Below, in pieces: positions 12,071 through 24,973 of a stretch of DNA of 64,000 nucleotides. The stretch comes from Lucifuga dentata. Taxonomy: Eukaryota > Chordata > Actinopteri > Ophidiiformes > Bythitidae. The position numbers and the translations under genes were made by a program. The stretch is from contig VXCM01000460.1 of NCBI GenBank assembly GCA_014773175.1, positions 1-64,000 on the forward strand, written 5' to 3'. The notes under the pieces are model-generated. The model ran no database searches. It was not told the DNA's origin and was given only the letters and a program-made list of their open reading frames with translations. Position 1 is the first letter of the stretch, and each line of letters opens with the position of its first letter.

Positions 12071-12073
<3 letters not shown>

Positions 12074-12326
12074 GCAGCATATATTGGATGTATGTTGTAG
12101 TCATGTAAATTGTAAAAAGTGCATAGAATCAGATATTTTCATATGATATACTTAAACACAAATTAGAATAATTTTCACTAAAACAGTTTTTTTTTCATTG
12201 CATCATTATTTAGTTGACGAATGCGATTCCATTGCCATTTACTGCATAACTTCTATCCAGCCTCCTTATTTTGAAAATTATTGCTATTCACGACAAAACA
12301 CTTATATAAAAACTGAGCTTCAGAGG

Positions 12327-12330
<4 letters not shown>

Positions 12331-12387
<57 letters not shown>
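12331..12387. repeat. (GA)n microsatellite
   Basis: About 28 GA units. Glu-Arg or Ser-Leu repeat frames over it are not genes. Confidence 0.95.
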
Positions 12388-12389
<2 letters not shown>

Positions 12390-12568
12390 CTCCTGCTGTG
12401 ATAAGCTTCATTTTTCACATTGCTTATTGAGGAGGATGTTGTGTAGTTACCCTGATTTTTTATTTTTATTTTTATAAATTTCCTCCATATTTCAAATGCA
12501 CTATGGTGACTGAAATGAACTTTCTTGTACATGAGTTTGTTGACCGCTACAGTGCTGATATTCTGTGA

Positions 12569-12569
<1 letters not shown>

Positions 12570-12613
<44 letters not shown>

Positions 12614-12614
12614 C
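12570..12614. repeat. (CA)n microsatellite
   Basis: About 22 CA units with one CG interruption. Confidence 0.95.
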
Positions 12615-14248
12615 TCTTTTCCAGCACAGAGTTGACAGATGATTTTGGATTTTCATTTTTTATCCTACTGTATATTACACCTTTGACATCTAACTGAACT
12701 CGACAACCTTGACTCTCTCTGCCAATCACCTCGGACTTCAGTGACTTTTGTTAAGAGTGAAAAAAAAACACCATTAATCTCACATCTCTCCTGTCAGACT
12801 CACAGAAGGGTGTTTGTGATGCGGGCTTTATGAGTTACACGCTCTTCATCCCCAAGGACACACATTGTTACTGCTGCAGCACCAACTTGTCTCCCTGCAT
12901 TAGGACTCCAGCTTTCATATTACTGCTGGACACATCATTTGTCATGCAGGGGCTGACAAACATTCACTTTTGGTTTTTCTCCGATCTGCCAAAGAAACTA
13001 CACTAAGAACATGGCTCAGGTTGCTTCTTCCTGAGATCAGATAATGTGGACATAAAAGTTTATTGGTTACACTCGTGATTTTGCAAGACCACCTAGCCTG
13101 AAGCATCACCAGAAACAACGGCTAAATCCTGAAAGTAATAATAAGTCGATTACGCAGCTAAAGGCTGAAGTGGCTTACATATTTCTAATCTTATTCATAT
13201 TCTTCTTGACTTGGTTTTCATGGTGCAAGGATGTTCTCAGTAGAAATTTAATTTAACCCCCATCACAAATGCAGCTGTGTCCCTCAAAAAAAAAAAAAAA
13301 AAAAAAGAAGAAGAAGAAACAAAGACTTATAGCCCCAGCCTTATAAATCCTATGGATAATTGAAAAGGCTTGCCATATAATGATCTCCCATGGAGCTAGC
13401 TTGAATTTTCATCCGTTTCTGATAAGCAAGGTCTTGGTAATCAAATGGCCTGCTCCGTGATACTGCCAAGATTCTGTCTATCAAAATACCACGAGTATCC
13501 CTTCTCCCACATTTAAGTTTTAAACCAAATCGATAGTGTGCCGGAGTCGCTGATACATTATTTAAATACTTGTGGAGAGAGATTACGGCTAAGTACATCC
13601 TGGAGGATTTTGGCTCTTTTCTTGAAAGAAACTGACAGTTTTATTTGCCTCTTTCTGCTAGAGGGTGAAAGAGTGAGCTGACTTCAGAGTGAACTGAAAA
13701 AATTACTGCTACACCTGAACAGCTATTCAAAAACAAGCAGCTATTCCTAAAAACAAACAAGAAGGCACTCTGCTTCCAGCAAGGCCAAGAAAATACCCCC
13801 CTCCCCCCCAGTCAAAGCAGATTCCATTGGTTACTGGTGGAAAGAGCAGTGACATCAAATGTTACAGCAGTGTTTACTTGAGCATTACACACTGCTGCAA
13901 TCAGCCTCAACTTTGACTCTGATCACTGTTGACCTTTCATCGTACAACCAATGAGATGACAGCTGAAAGTGGCATACCTAAAAATGATTTATGATGGAAG
14001 AAACAACTTTAAATTCATACAATGATCTTGGCAGGAAGAATGCAGCATGGCAGAATGTCAGCAGTCAGATGGAGCGAGTGTGTTTGTGAGGCAGATGCTT
14101 CTGATGATGTAACTTGTGCTCCACGTTGCCTCTACGCTGTTATCTGTGTCCCACTTTGAGCTAACACTCCTTGGCATTACATTACATCCTAAACAGGTTT
14201 GAATGACATATATATATGTATATGTATATAAATAAATAAAAAATAGCC

Positions 14249-14250
<2 letters not shown>

Positions 14251-14311
<61 letters not shown>
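14251..14311. repeat. (CA)n microsatellite at a Tc1 terminus
   Basis: About 30 CA units whose right edge is the first base of the Tc1-like inverted repeat. Confidence 0.95.
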
Positions 14312-14315
<4 letters not shown>

Positions 14316-14685
14316 GGCTCCAAAATTCTGAGACCACATTGAAAATCCATGATGATTTCCATGTAAATCTGGAAATAATCAGAAAGCCTGACATCACAAG
14401 AAGCTCTCTGGAACATTGTCAGATCATGCTGGGATAACTTGGCTCATCAGGTTTTGCACAAACTTGTGGAGTCCATGCCAGCTGGAGTCATGCTGTCATT
14501 AAAGCAAAAGGGAGGCGTACCAAATACTAAGATATTCTGACATTCATGTACATTTTTCAAAGATTCTACTTTTCACTCGAATTGTTAAGATGATATTATC
14601 ATTTGTAATGAAAAATCTTGTATTAAATTCAAAAACAATGCAAAATAGAAGCATGTTCGCAGTCTCACACTTTTGAACCCCACTG
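14311..14685 (+). mobile_element. Tc1-like transposon deletion derivative
   Basis: The left end CAGAGGGCTCCAAAATTCTG and the inverted right end CAGTGGGGTTCAAAAGTGTG form an imperfect TIR, with TA after the right end. The left TA has been absorbed by a (CA)n microsatellite (14251-14311). The interior keeps the end of the transposase gene and lacks the rest. Confidence 0.75.
14400..14540 (+). pseudogene. Tc1-like transposase, C-terminal fragment
   Basis: 46 codons plus TGA read EALWNIVRSCWDNLAHQVLH and continue through KLVESMPAGV and KQKGG to the stop. This matches the usual end of Tc1 transposases (W..I..SCWDNL....L..LV.SMP.R....I..KGG). The DNA-binding and catalytic parts are absent, so this is a remnant within a deletion derivative. 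Confidence 0.75.
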
Positions 14686-14711
14686 TATCAGTTTTTTTAA
14701 AATCAGTGCCC

Positions 14712-15119
14712 TTGAAGGACCATACCACCATTTTGCATGTTTGAGCCTAATATATTCAATTTTCATACATGTTACGTTACTGACAATCATTTCCCAAAGG
14801 ATAAAACCGTATTTCAGCTTTCCTGATATTTTGCAAAATCTCTTAATCTTTCAAAATCAAATATTCAAGTGATACACCCACCTTAAAAATTGATGTTTCG
14901 CCCAACAGTTATGCAGCCTCATTGAAATCACAATCATTTATATTTTTTAACAGCGTACCAGAATGAACTGAAATCAATGGCAGTCTGGAAGGTAGGAAAA
15001 ACAAAATTAACTCACCATTCCAGTAGTATGCTTTGGGAAATGATTGTCAGTAACATTACTTGTATAAAAGTCATATATATTAGGCTCAAACATGCAAAAT
15101 GGTTGGTATGGTCCTTTAA
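14712..15119 (+). mobile_element. TTAA MITE, copy 2 (internally deleted)
   Basis: The left end is TTGAAGGACCATACC and the right end GGTATGGTCCTTTAA. The terminal inverted repeats extend about 90 bp through CATTTCCCAAAGGATA / ATGCTTTGGGAAATG. It is about 410 bp long, roughly 150 bp shorter than full copies, lacking the central CTGGGACTATATTCC block. It lies 27 bp after the end of a Tc1 remnant. Confidence 0.8.
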
Positions 15120-17538
15120 ACTGCTGTTACAATTTATTCTATTCATCACTTGTTGCATCTGATGGCTCTTCTGTACAACCATTAAGCTTTAACCCTAAGA
15201 CATACTATGTACCCTACAGTACGGTCCCACACAGCAAACCTTTTAGCAAAACATATGTGGAGAAAACAAAGATGTTGAATGTGCAAGGAGACTCAGCTCT
15301 CTTCTTTCTCTCCATTGTTCAGTTTTTATAATCTCCTTTATTATGTGATTTATTTAGTGCTGGTTGAGTTTGTGCTGTATGAACCCTGACAACATTACTG
15401 GTCTCTTAAGCAGAATAATGAAATTTATGACCATTCATGCTTTGAGAGTTATATACAGTAAGTGTAAAGGTGGGGCAAGGGTGGTCCAAGAGGCAGAGAG
15501 GAATCAAAAGAGAAGTCTAGAAAAAGCACAGAATTGTAGCTTATTGAAATAAAATACCTCAAACTTGTCCCACTTGGTTATAGCCAGCTTGGGAGGGAGA
15601 AAGTGAAAGAATGAAGAAAAAAAGGCAATAGAAGCTCTCTACATTACTGTAAAATGAAAGGGACAGGGGACTAGTGTGAGAAAAATTATATAAGAAAAAA
15701 AATGGGTTGCAGAGATGGTTGGCAAGGATGTGAGGAAGAAAAACTGACGTGCTATAACAGCCTGAAAGGACTGCAGGACTGCTGAAGCTCTGAAAACACA
15801 GTGGACCTGAGCTTTATGACAAGAGGACTGGAGGACCAAAGTATGCTGACACAGGATAATTCTGCTGTCATCTCAGCTGGACTTCTGAAACTGACAGCCC
15901 ACCAAGAGGGAATCACTGAATTATTCTCTTTTAAACAAATATGGAGGAAACAATGCAGTTCCCTGTTGATTCCTTGTCTTGAGAACCACAGCATCAGTAG
16001 ATTACAGATTATGGATTACACATTATTCAGTTTTAGGTGTCACACCACAACTTTCTCTCTCTCTCATGCCTAACCCTGCTGATTTAACACTGGGTCAGGG
16101 ATCTCAGAATGGCTGATAAGATATTTTAAGAGATTTTGTGTGAGACTGTGTGTGTGTACATGTGTTTCGTGCATACAGGTAGAAGCCTCTTTCTCTGGAG
16201 AAAGCATCGAAGAGCTGTCACCAACTTGGCGGATGGCTCGGTAACATATGTCGATCCAGCAGAAATGGACAGCCATTCTTCATTTTGACTGACTCGTCTG
16301 CATTCTGGAGGAGAAGCTAAGGGGGTGAGGCAAGAGTGGGAGCAGAAGGAGCAGGAGGAGTAAGGGGAGGATGGTGGGAAAGGTGACAAAGCTCACTCCA
16401 TCCATTTTTTCCATTCAATCCCCACTGAATTCATCTATCCACAGCAACAGAGACAGGTTCTGGAAAAATCACTGGATGGAGATTTGACTGATGAACCAGG
16501 CAGTGAATAGCTGAGCTAGTAGGTAGTGGGAACCTGTAGTTCATAGTTCAGATCCAGTTGAGTGTGTAAGGTCAGAGGTTAGCAATGGACATGGGTATCA
16601 TCAATTATACATAGATGTAAATGATTACATCCGCAGATAAGTCAGTGCAGTTTATGAAAGAGTTGATGAAAGAGAACCTTGAATCTGTTTTTGCTGCAAA
16701 CTAGCCCTCATCTCTGACTTTGACATCCAAAGGCACACATAAGGTATAGAACTGAGTCAAATTTGAAGTTCATATCATGAGCCCTTGACAAAAGTGGAAG
16801 AACCTGTGCATTAGACTGAATAATATTACACTAAAAGGGACCCATGCCAGGCTGTGACAAATTCTGTCATTTTTGTATTTTGTGGTGAAATTTTTATTTT
16901 GGAGTACCCAGCGAAACTTCAGAACTGTCTTGTGAAAAATACATGAGTCAGAGTGGGAGCTTTTGCATGTAAAATAGGAACCAATCAGTGGGTGACCCTA
17001 ATCCCACCCATCATGTTTATTTCATTGGAAAACAAAAGTTATCAAATGAATTTGTGGAAAAATGACTGAGAACATGCAAGAGAATATTTTGTCCAAATCG
17101 CTCACTCTCAACATTAAGCCTCCTACTTCTGCACCAGTAAGTCTGATTTATTACCGCAAGTTGCTGGCATCAATTGTTCTTGTATATGCAGACACCCAAA
17201 AATGTCACTCTTGATATATAGAGACATCCTGCATTTGGCGTGCTCAGCAAATGCACCTTGCTAACGAATGTAATAAATGAGCCGCTGCCTTTTCGCTGGA
17301 TTTTCATGCCTTTCGCTGAGCCGAGATGCCAGCACTGTAAGGTGAGAGCTCGTCCTACACCTCTATTTATCCCTTTATCTTCAGCGCATTCCCTCTGCAC
17401 GGGGATGAAAAATGGCAAAGGGTGTAACGACGGCGGAGGAGGCGAAGGGTGTCCTCTCTCAGTCTGTCACTAATGCTTCATTAGAAACTTGGCGGGGCCA
17501 TTCATTGCTGTTATCGCACGGCCACATCGTGCCCCACA

Positions 17539-17543
<5 letters not shown>

Positions 17544-17584
<41 letters not shown>

Positions 17585-17610
17585 GCATGCACACACGCAC
17601 ACACACAGGT
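17544..17610. repeat. (CT)n then (CA)n compound microsatellite
   Basis: About 19 CT units followed by CATGCATGCACACACG and CA units. Confidence 0.93.
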
Positions 17611-18971
17611 GCATGGGTTTACACAATCACACCTACACACATACAAATATATATACACACAAACAGCGATTACTTCAAAGCCATTTCATTACTGGCTATT
17701 CAGCATTGTCTCCTCCTCCTACATACGTCTTACTTTCTTTAATTTCTGTTTTCTGGAACTTCAGCATCCTCTGCATTTCTTCATAGCAGCAATTATTTCG
17801 CCTGCTTGCATGCACTAGTAGGTAGAGCAGCATTTGCACACTCCATCATGTGAGTCGGAGTTTCACCTGCATGTACTCTCTCTCGCTCTCTCTCTCTCTC
17901 AGACACACACACACGCACGGTGGCGCTATCATTGACTCATTGGAGCTCGCTGTTGATGAATCCCTGTGTTGTTCCACTGCAGAGGACTGTTCCATCACCT
18001 GATTTCGGAGTTTCAATACATTGATTAAGCCATTACTTTGAGTTGGAGATAAATTAGGCACACTTAAGGTGCTCTGCTCAGCATCCAATTTATGTGTGTT
18101 CCACTGCACCGGCTTGTGTTATAACTACTGGAACATAAAAAAGTGTGACATTATCATTAAACGTAGCAGTTTCTTTTTGATTAATTGTGGTAACTACTGG
18201 TGCAGCGTTCCTCCTTACCGTTGGTCAAAATGCTAGAAGACAGGCACGTCATATGCCAAAAACCCTTTGTCCCCTGAGAAATCAGCCAAGGAAATGACAT
18301 TTCTGACAGTGATTCTTTTCTGTAATTGCATTGATCTTTATTTTGTGATTTGTTGAGATTTGAGAGAAATTTGTTGTTACTTTAAGATGAGAACTAAGAG
18401 AAAGAACTGTCTGAGTTTAAGCCAGTGTTCCATTTCTTCTTTAATTCACTAATTTTAGGGCTTTATGTACTTTTCCTTCAATACAGCTGCAATTTTGTTG
18501 CTGTGACACAAAGTTTAAACTTGTTTGACGAGTTATAATGTTGAATTTTAATTTCAAAAGCTTCTGTCCAGCGTCATGTTAAGAAATACGTTGGCGTTTC
18601 CTAAATTAGTTGAATTCTTTTTGAGGACAGTCCAACAGTGGTTGTTAAAGGTGAGAAATCTCATTACCACAGCCCTGATATTTTTAGGGTTTTACTGCCT
18701 GTGTCTCTTGTTAGAAAACTGGAGAAATTTGAGCACAAGGATGATATAGTCACAGTTTAAGTTAAAATTGCTCTTTGTGCAGAAAATGCACAGGTTTTTA
18801 TATTAAATTTGAATCAGCATGCTGTTATTATAGGGATGTGTTTTCTGGCTGCATTTAAGGTTTAGGTACTACTAAAAAAAAGGTCTCTTTTGATGGACCT
18901 CTTGTTGAAAATCCATCTCTTGATCCAAATGTTTGAAAGTGACCAATTTAATTTGTACTTGGACAGAAGCT

Positions 18972-18974
<3 letters not shown>

Positions 18975-19010
<36 letters not shown>
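18975..19010. repeat. (CA)n microsatellite
   Basis: 18 CA units. Confidence 0.95.
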
Positions 19011-19012
<2 letters not shown>

Positions 19013-19801
19013 GACCTGAGGCTGCCTAAAAATAATCCTATCACATATCCTCCACCTCCCTGGTTGGGTCAACGTGTCCTTTTCTGTCACTCGGTGCCTC
19101 TCGCTGACAGCTCCATATTTCAGCTCCACTATCCACTCAGTGTGGGTAAAGAACAGAGGTTCAGCGTGCACCCAGCTTTTATTTACTTCCAGTTTCTCAG
19201 GCCTTTCATAACACTTGTAGTCATTCTGCTTCCCCGAGGAAACCAAAGAGGGATGCAAGTTAGCTCCATGAGTGTGAAATCAATTTTTATACATCCTGTG
19301 ATGCTGATTTGAATATAAAGCAAAACGCCAACATGTGTTTCTGAACCATACAAGTACATTGTTGATACCAATAAACACTTCAAAATATTACATAGACTGC
19401 AACATTTACTTTATAACACTTATTTAGGATATCTGGCTGTCTTGCAGAATACACTATACAGCTAAAAGTAACAGGGGAATCCTCCACACTGACATGATTA
19501 TATAACTTGCTGTGACAGAAAAACGATGGTTCCTTGTGAGGGAGAAAAGGTTTACAGCCAGGAGGATAAGAAAAAAATATGGCTGACCTGTTTATTACTA
19601 TTCATTGATCTATGTAAATGGATTATTGATCCACATGTACATGGCTTGGCTATATTTTAGGTGTTTCCTTCTGACTGCTACATATTCAATTAGCACACAT
19701 TCTTTCAAGGTGCAATCAAAAAGAAGTGGACAAGAGTTTCAATTATGTCATTATGTGAGACACAATGAGTTGTGAAAGTATTGTTTCCACTAATTAATTT
19801 G

Positions 19802-19802
<1 letters not shown>

Positions 19803-19834
<32 letters not shown>

Positions 19835-19866
19835 TGTCTGTCTATCCAAGACATGTAAGCAGGGTN

Positions 19867-19898
<32 letters not shown>

Positions 19899-19929
19899 TG
19901 TCTGTCTATCCAAGACATGTAAGCAGGGT
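19803..19929. other. Exact 63 bp duplication around a single N
   Basis: 19803-19865 equals 19867-19929, including a (GT)n tract, TCTGTCTGTCTATCCAAG and the start of the adjacent hAT. The N is at 19866. This is probably an assembly artefact of the same kind as at 9134. Confidence 0.85.
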
Positions 19930-20339
19930 CAGACTGGTCACTGGGAGAGGCAGGACTTTTCCCGGTTGGCTGCAGCCATTGGTGGGCCGGCCGGTGGCCT
20001 TTGCACTGCACAATATAATATTAATTAAAATGAACTTAAATTAAGCAAACGTAATTTTTTTCTTTCATAATTTTCGTGGTGCTTAGATGAAGAATGGATT
20101 ATAAAAAGAGAAAGGGTGGTGTGGAGAAACAGTGGACAGTGGACTGGACTTAGCCATGGTCCATATGGATTTAGGACCTAGTCCCCAGCATCATTAGCAT
20201 TTTCATCTGGCCATCCTACCCCNNNNNNNNNNNNNNNNNNNNNNNNNNNNNNNNNNNNNNNNNNNNNNNNNNNNNNNNNNNNCCCCCCCAACTAGACACC
20301 TTAAATTCTTGGAAAAATTAGGATCCCAATCTGACCCCG
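19924..20339. mobile_element. hAT element with perfect 8 bp target duplication
   Basis: The termini are CAGGGTCAGACTGG and, inverted, CGGGGTCAGATTGG. CATGTAAG occurs at 19916-19923 and again at 20340-20347, an exact 8 bp duplication. A 60 bp N gap lies inside (20223-20282). It shares GGTGGCCTTTGCACTGCACAA and CATCTGGCCATCCTACC with the element at 33934-34199, so both are one family. No transposase is visible. Confidence 0.88.
20223..20282. other. Assembly gap, 60 N
   Basis: Run of 60 Ns between two C-rich edges, inside the hAT element at 19924-20339. Confidence 0.99.
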
Positions 20340-20347
20340 CATGTAAG

Positions 20348-21944
20348 CTACATCCAGTAAGGATGGGAATAACAATTAGACAGATATGATGGCTGAGCTA
20401 CGAACCCCATATTTCATGTTTAGGATTAAAGTTTTATGATCCTTGGGGGGGGGGGNGCGGTGGCTTTCATTTAATATATGATCCTTTCATATATGATCAG
20501 TTAATATATTCCAAATTTATGACTAACACTAAAAAAAACCTGTGTTTTCACATTAAGAAGTCATGATAATTAGCAGCAGGAGTTCTTATTAAGATCAGAA
20601 TATGTCTCAGGACTTATTTACTGAGATTGAACACTTTTAAATGATTTATTCACATTAAAAATTGTAGTTGGAAGCAGTCATAATAAGGCTGTTGGCTTTG
20701 AGTGGACTGTGGTGGTCCTGGATGTATCTATGTATCTTCCAGTTTTCCATATAATATCTACTTTCCTGCAACCTCGCAAAGGCTCTACAAGATCTAAAAT
20801 GGACGTTAAGCATTATTTAAACTTCACATGAAGACCTACTCACCTCCCTTCATTCCAACCCTCTGCCATAACATCTTGCACTTATCCTAAACCCTTCATC
20901 CTTCAATATCAGGGACCAACCTCAGGGGAAATTAATTAAATGATGGAAAATGACAGGCTCTCTCTCTCTCTCTCTCTTACTCCACAACAGTCACAGCACC
21001 TTTTCCCCAGAACTCCAGGGACAACACATTGATTTCCCTCCCATCTAATTTTCTCAAGCCATGTCTTCCCTGAGAGTTTTTTTTTTTTTTTTTTTTTTTT
21101 TAAGCTGAAAGGGGGTGGAGAGGACGGAAAAATGAACAGAGTGGGATGTCATGAGGGGCTGCAGGAGTACCACTGATAAAGTGCTGGTGTGTGTACATTT
21201 GCGTGAATAGTTTGTTGATTTTTCACCATGTTACTTCCACTATAGTCCCTGTCAGCTGTGAAGGCCGTTCGTTTAATTGCTGCTCCGTTCCTTTGGTACC
21301 CATTCCCCGTCCCATTCTGTGCTTGTATTGTGTCTAATTCAGTAGGAAGGTCACTCAGTGGGATGAAGCGAAACCTAATTAACATACCATCGTGCTGCTT
21401 TGAACAGTTTAAATGTTCTTGTTTCAAGCATTCATGACGGAGTATGTAGTACACTTAAGATACAGGCACATTCTGGGCATTTTAGGTAGCAAAAGAAGCG
21501 AGGGTGTCATTATTTAATGCTCATGATAGTGTGAATGAATAAGTCCATTAAGGGCGATTTTGAAAATAGGGTAGAAATACATCAAAGAGAGATCCCTGTG
21601 CATGATGTGCAGCAATCTGCTTAACATAAGAAATGCTATGTTTCCATATAATATCTTGATACTTTTCCAGCTGGCATTGTAGTAGCAAAAGCCATTCCAT
21701 GAATTATCCTTTGGTATATTAAGCATTTTTTTTCCTGTTGTTATTGGCAAGTGCACTGTCACTGCACAGGTTTCTTGCATCAAAAGAGGAGACGGCTTGT
21801 CTGTTACCCACTGGTTGCTCAAAGACATCTCTTGTTGAGACGAGAGTACCTGCCAGTAGTAGTGGACTGTCTGCAACTATCTTCAAGTTGTTTATCTCAG
21901 TCTGGTTTGCAGGGCGAAAGGGCAAGCAGAGCAACTTGGCAACT
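20348..21944. other. Intergenic, nothing recognised
   Basis: Holds a G-run with an N (20455), a (CT)n tract near 20959 and a poly-T near 21079-21102. Confidence 0.5.
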
Positions 21945-22146
21945 TCCTCATTCTCCTACTGGGAGGCTCGTAAGCATTCCCCGGCCAGCAGGCAGATGGA
22001 TTTCTTCCAGCATGCCCCCAGGTCTGCCCCTAGGTCTTCTCCCAGTTGGTCATGTCCAGAACACCTGCGTACGGAGGCGGGTCAAGGGGGCATTCCAATC
22101 ATCTCAACCAAACCATCCAATCATCTCAACTGGCTCCTCTCAGTGT
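21945..22146 (-). mobile_element. Diverged Rex3 3'-end fragment
   Basis: About 200 bp resemble the last part of the Rex3 copy at 7380-7590 in the same orientation. Shared landmarks include ATTCCC.GGCCAGC, CCAGCATG.CC, GGTCTTC..CCAGTTGG, a GGGGGCATTCC.AT block and CATCTCAACTGGCTCCT. It is much older than the 7.3-8.5 kb copy, with many substitutions and a small local duplication near 22095-22135. No coding capacity remains. Confidence 0.6.
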
Positions 22147-22661
22147 GAAAAAATTGACAGATAGATGATCTCATTTGCAGTTATCGGAGTTGCTGGCGAA
22201 ACAACAAGGATTACACCTCTCACCAAATGGCTATTTATGTTTTGATACACGACCAATTACTGCTTACCACTACTAGAGACTGAATCATACATTTCTGTGG
22301 TGAGGGTCGAGAATTTTGTTTAGAATCTTATACCAAAATGTAATTATGGTTTGGTGGGTGAGTCAGATCTTCTGCCCATAACCCTGGCAGAGTCCAACTA
22401 TCACATTTTAAATGTATCCTGACCTTGACTACAATATTGGATAAGCAGAAATCTTGCCCATATGCTGAGGCTAGGAAGCTTCAAAGGAAAAATGAAGTCA
22501 GTTGGATCCAACCTACACACATTATTGCCAATTTCATGGCAAAACCATGCAATAAGTTTTTGAAACATTTTGCCTGACATTGCTATCCCAGAACTGCACT
22601 GCTAGCCTGGCTACAAAAAATTATGACAGGTTGAGTAAGCATGAGAAATAAAACTTACAGG

Positions 22662-23226
22662 TTAAAGGACCCTGCCGGTGGTTTTGCATGTTTGAGCAAA
22701 ACAAATACTACCTGCATACATTTTATTACTGCCAGCCATTTTCCAAAATATAAAACTGTATTTTAATTTTCTGGCAAATTTCCAAATCTTTCAAAATCAT
22801 GCTCAGGCGATGCACCCACCTTAATATTTGCCAGCTAACACCTGTGCATGATTGTAGAAGGCATGGTTGTTTTAATTTCCGTGGTAAAAGTTGTCTTCTT
22901 CTGGGACTATATTCCCTGGTGGAGAAATACATTTTGTTCTGTGTAGTTCTCTGTTGGATTGGTTTAACTTCGACAAAAAATAATAACAGCTTGTGGTTCA
23001 CTGTGACAGAATCTGAATCTAAAGCACATTTCAAATCTCTATAAGTTGATTTTAATAGCGTACTGGAATGAACTGCAAACCAACAGCTGTGGATGGTAGG
23101 AAAATCAACTTTAATATTTACTGCTCCAGTAGTATGTTTTGGCAAAGTTTTGACAGTAATGTTACGCAATGTTACATTTATGTGGGATTTTGCTTAAACA
23201 TGCAAAATCACTGCTGTGGTCCTTAA
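22662..23226 (+). mobile_element. TTAA MITE, copy 3
   Basis: A near full-length copy (565 bp) with TTAA at both ends. It includes the TIR motif TTTTGCATGTTTGAGC, the central CTGGGACTATATTCCCTGG, and the right-hand TTGATTTTAATAGCGTACTGG block. It has no coding capacity. Confidence 0.82.
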
Positions 23227-23282
23227 AATGCAATAAATAAATAAATAAAATAAAAATAAAATAATTAATGTGAACAGTGTCT

Positions 23283-23284
<2 letters not shown>

Positions 23285-23333
<49 letters not shown>

Positions 23334-23342
23334 ACACACACA
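23285..23342. repeat. (CA)n microsatellite
   Basis: About 28 units with one CATA interruption. Confidence 0.95.
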
Positions 23343-24127
23343 ATTCATGACAAATTGACTGAATTCAATTATTTGCCATCTTTGACATTTTGGTCTTTTA
23401 ATACTGAAATCAAAATGGCACAATCATCAAAACATTTTAATCAAATTGCTGCAGCTGCTCATTAACATGATCCTCTTTCAGGGTAAACAGACCATATAAT
23501 TAACCATTTATTTTCTGAATTAACTCACAGTGACCCAATGAAGACCTTGATATAATGGGACATAATGGGACATGGCATGTTCTTCCTCCTACCACGTCTC
23601 CTGTTGTCAGCATGTTGAGAACATGTCAGCGTGTAATTGATATATTATGGGTTTATTTTAAATTCAGTGACCTTTGCTCCATGTTTTTCCCTCTTCTGTT
23701 GGGTGGAATTTGGAGCTTGACTGAAACCTTTGTCTCATTTCTGCCCTCAGCGAAGCAGTTCATGAACATTTCCATGCTCTGTACTGCTACATGGAAGGGG
23801 AACAACAGAGGAGGCATGAAAAAGTGATGCGTCATCACACTTGCATTCCAATTCAGGGATGAAAACTGAGCAGATACGTGTGAACAATGAAAGCCTCCAT
23901 CATTCGTCCAGTCAAAGAGTAGGGGGCACCAGAGAGCTCATTAACTGTACCGTCAATTTCTATGCTTGACAGTCAGACAGAATCTCTGAACATGAGCTTA
24001 GAATTCAAAAGCACATGTTTCAGGTCCCAGCTGCACAGCAGGAGCTCTATTCCATCACCCNTTTTTTTTGCATATGGTGATATTCTGTTTTTGCATTTAC
24101 TTGGTTTGTTATCAAAATATTCTTTAG

Positions 24128-24640
24128 GGCTGATCAAAATGAGAATTTTTGCCAATTGCATGTCTGTGCAAGCAACTCTGGAAATTAATTACTCCAAAGT
24201 ACTACAGTAAAAATTATTGATAATGTTTGTGTATATAGTTCTGGAAGTGCTGAATCCAACCGTGAACGTTTTGTTAACTACTTAGGTAAAGTTTAATTTT
24301 TGGGGCAGATCAAAAATAAGAAATTTTGCCAATTGAATAACTGTACAAAGTATTTTGGAAATTAATAACTCCAAAATGCTATAGTAGAAATTTTTCATAA
24401 TGTGTGTGTGTGTAGTTCTGGAAATGCTGAATCCAACTATAAAAGGTTTTTGACATACTTATGTAAAGTTCATTTTTAAGGTTTGATCAAAAATGAGAAA
24501 TTTTGCCTTTTGCCTGTCTGTACAAGAGACTTTGGTAATTAATTATTCCAAAATACTACATTAAAAATCGTTCATCAGGTGTGTGTTTATAGTCTGGGAA
24601 CTGTTGAATCCAGATATGAACGTTTTATTAATTTACTACC
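24128..24640 (+). repeat. Tandem array, three ~177 bp units (array A)
   Basis: Unit starts lie at about 24128 (GGCTGATCAAAATGAG), 24304 (GGCAGATCAAAAATAAG) and 24481 (GTTTGATCAAAAATGAG), so the period is 176-177 bp. Each unit contains TTTTGCC, TGTCTGT(A/G)CAA, TGGAAATTAAT, CTCCAAAAT.CTA and a TTCTGGAA.TGCTGAATCCA block. Units differ by roughly 15-20%, so the array is old. The same unit recurs at 56661-57188. Confidence 0.85.
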
Positions 24641-24885
24641 ATACAAGTTTTGGATCAACCAACAGCCCTGCCTTATTTATTATAATGACATGAAATATAT
24701 AATTTAATAAAATCTGAAAATGCTAAACTTATACCGAATATATGGTTTTGCTTTTGTTTCGTCATGGAGCAGAGGGTTGTGGATTTTACATGCTTTTTTC
24801 AGCCAGTAGCAACACAGGCCAGCCTGACTTTGATGATTTACAGGTTAAAAGACATACAGGCATATTTTAAAACTGGGCTACATAT

Positions 24886-24887
<2 letters not shown>

Positions 24888-24924
<37 letters not shown>

Positions 24925-24946
24925 TCACACACACACTCACACACAC
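24888..24946. repeat. (CT)n/(CA)n compound microsatellite
   Basis: About 16 CT units, then CACACTCACACAC-type repeats. Confidence 0.93.
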
Positions 24947-24973
24947 GAGTTTTAAATTTTACATAGCTGTATA

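Larger units (their letters stand above)
9476..14250. other. Intergenic, microsatellite-rich
   Basis: Contains the CA and GA tracts listed separately, an AT-rich block at 10020-10480 and a poly-A run at 13287-13305. The frame at 9884-10219 (+) is AT-driven and shows no domain. Confidence 0.5.
15120..19802. other. Intergenic, nothing recognised beyond microsatellites
   Basis: Open frames here are short, overlap on both strands, or run through CT/CA tracts (17.4-17.8, 18.9-19.3 kb). None has a splice-bounded, domain-bearing look. Confidence 0.5.

Noticed and set aside
21738..22164. Two overlapping plus-strand frames of about 136 codons
   Set aside because: They lie over a diverged Rex3 fragment read on the wrong strand.
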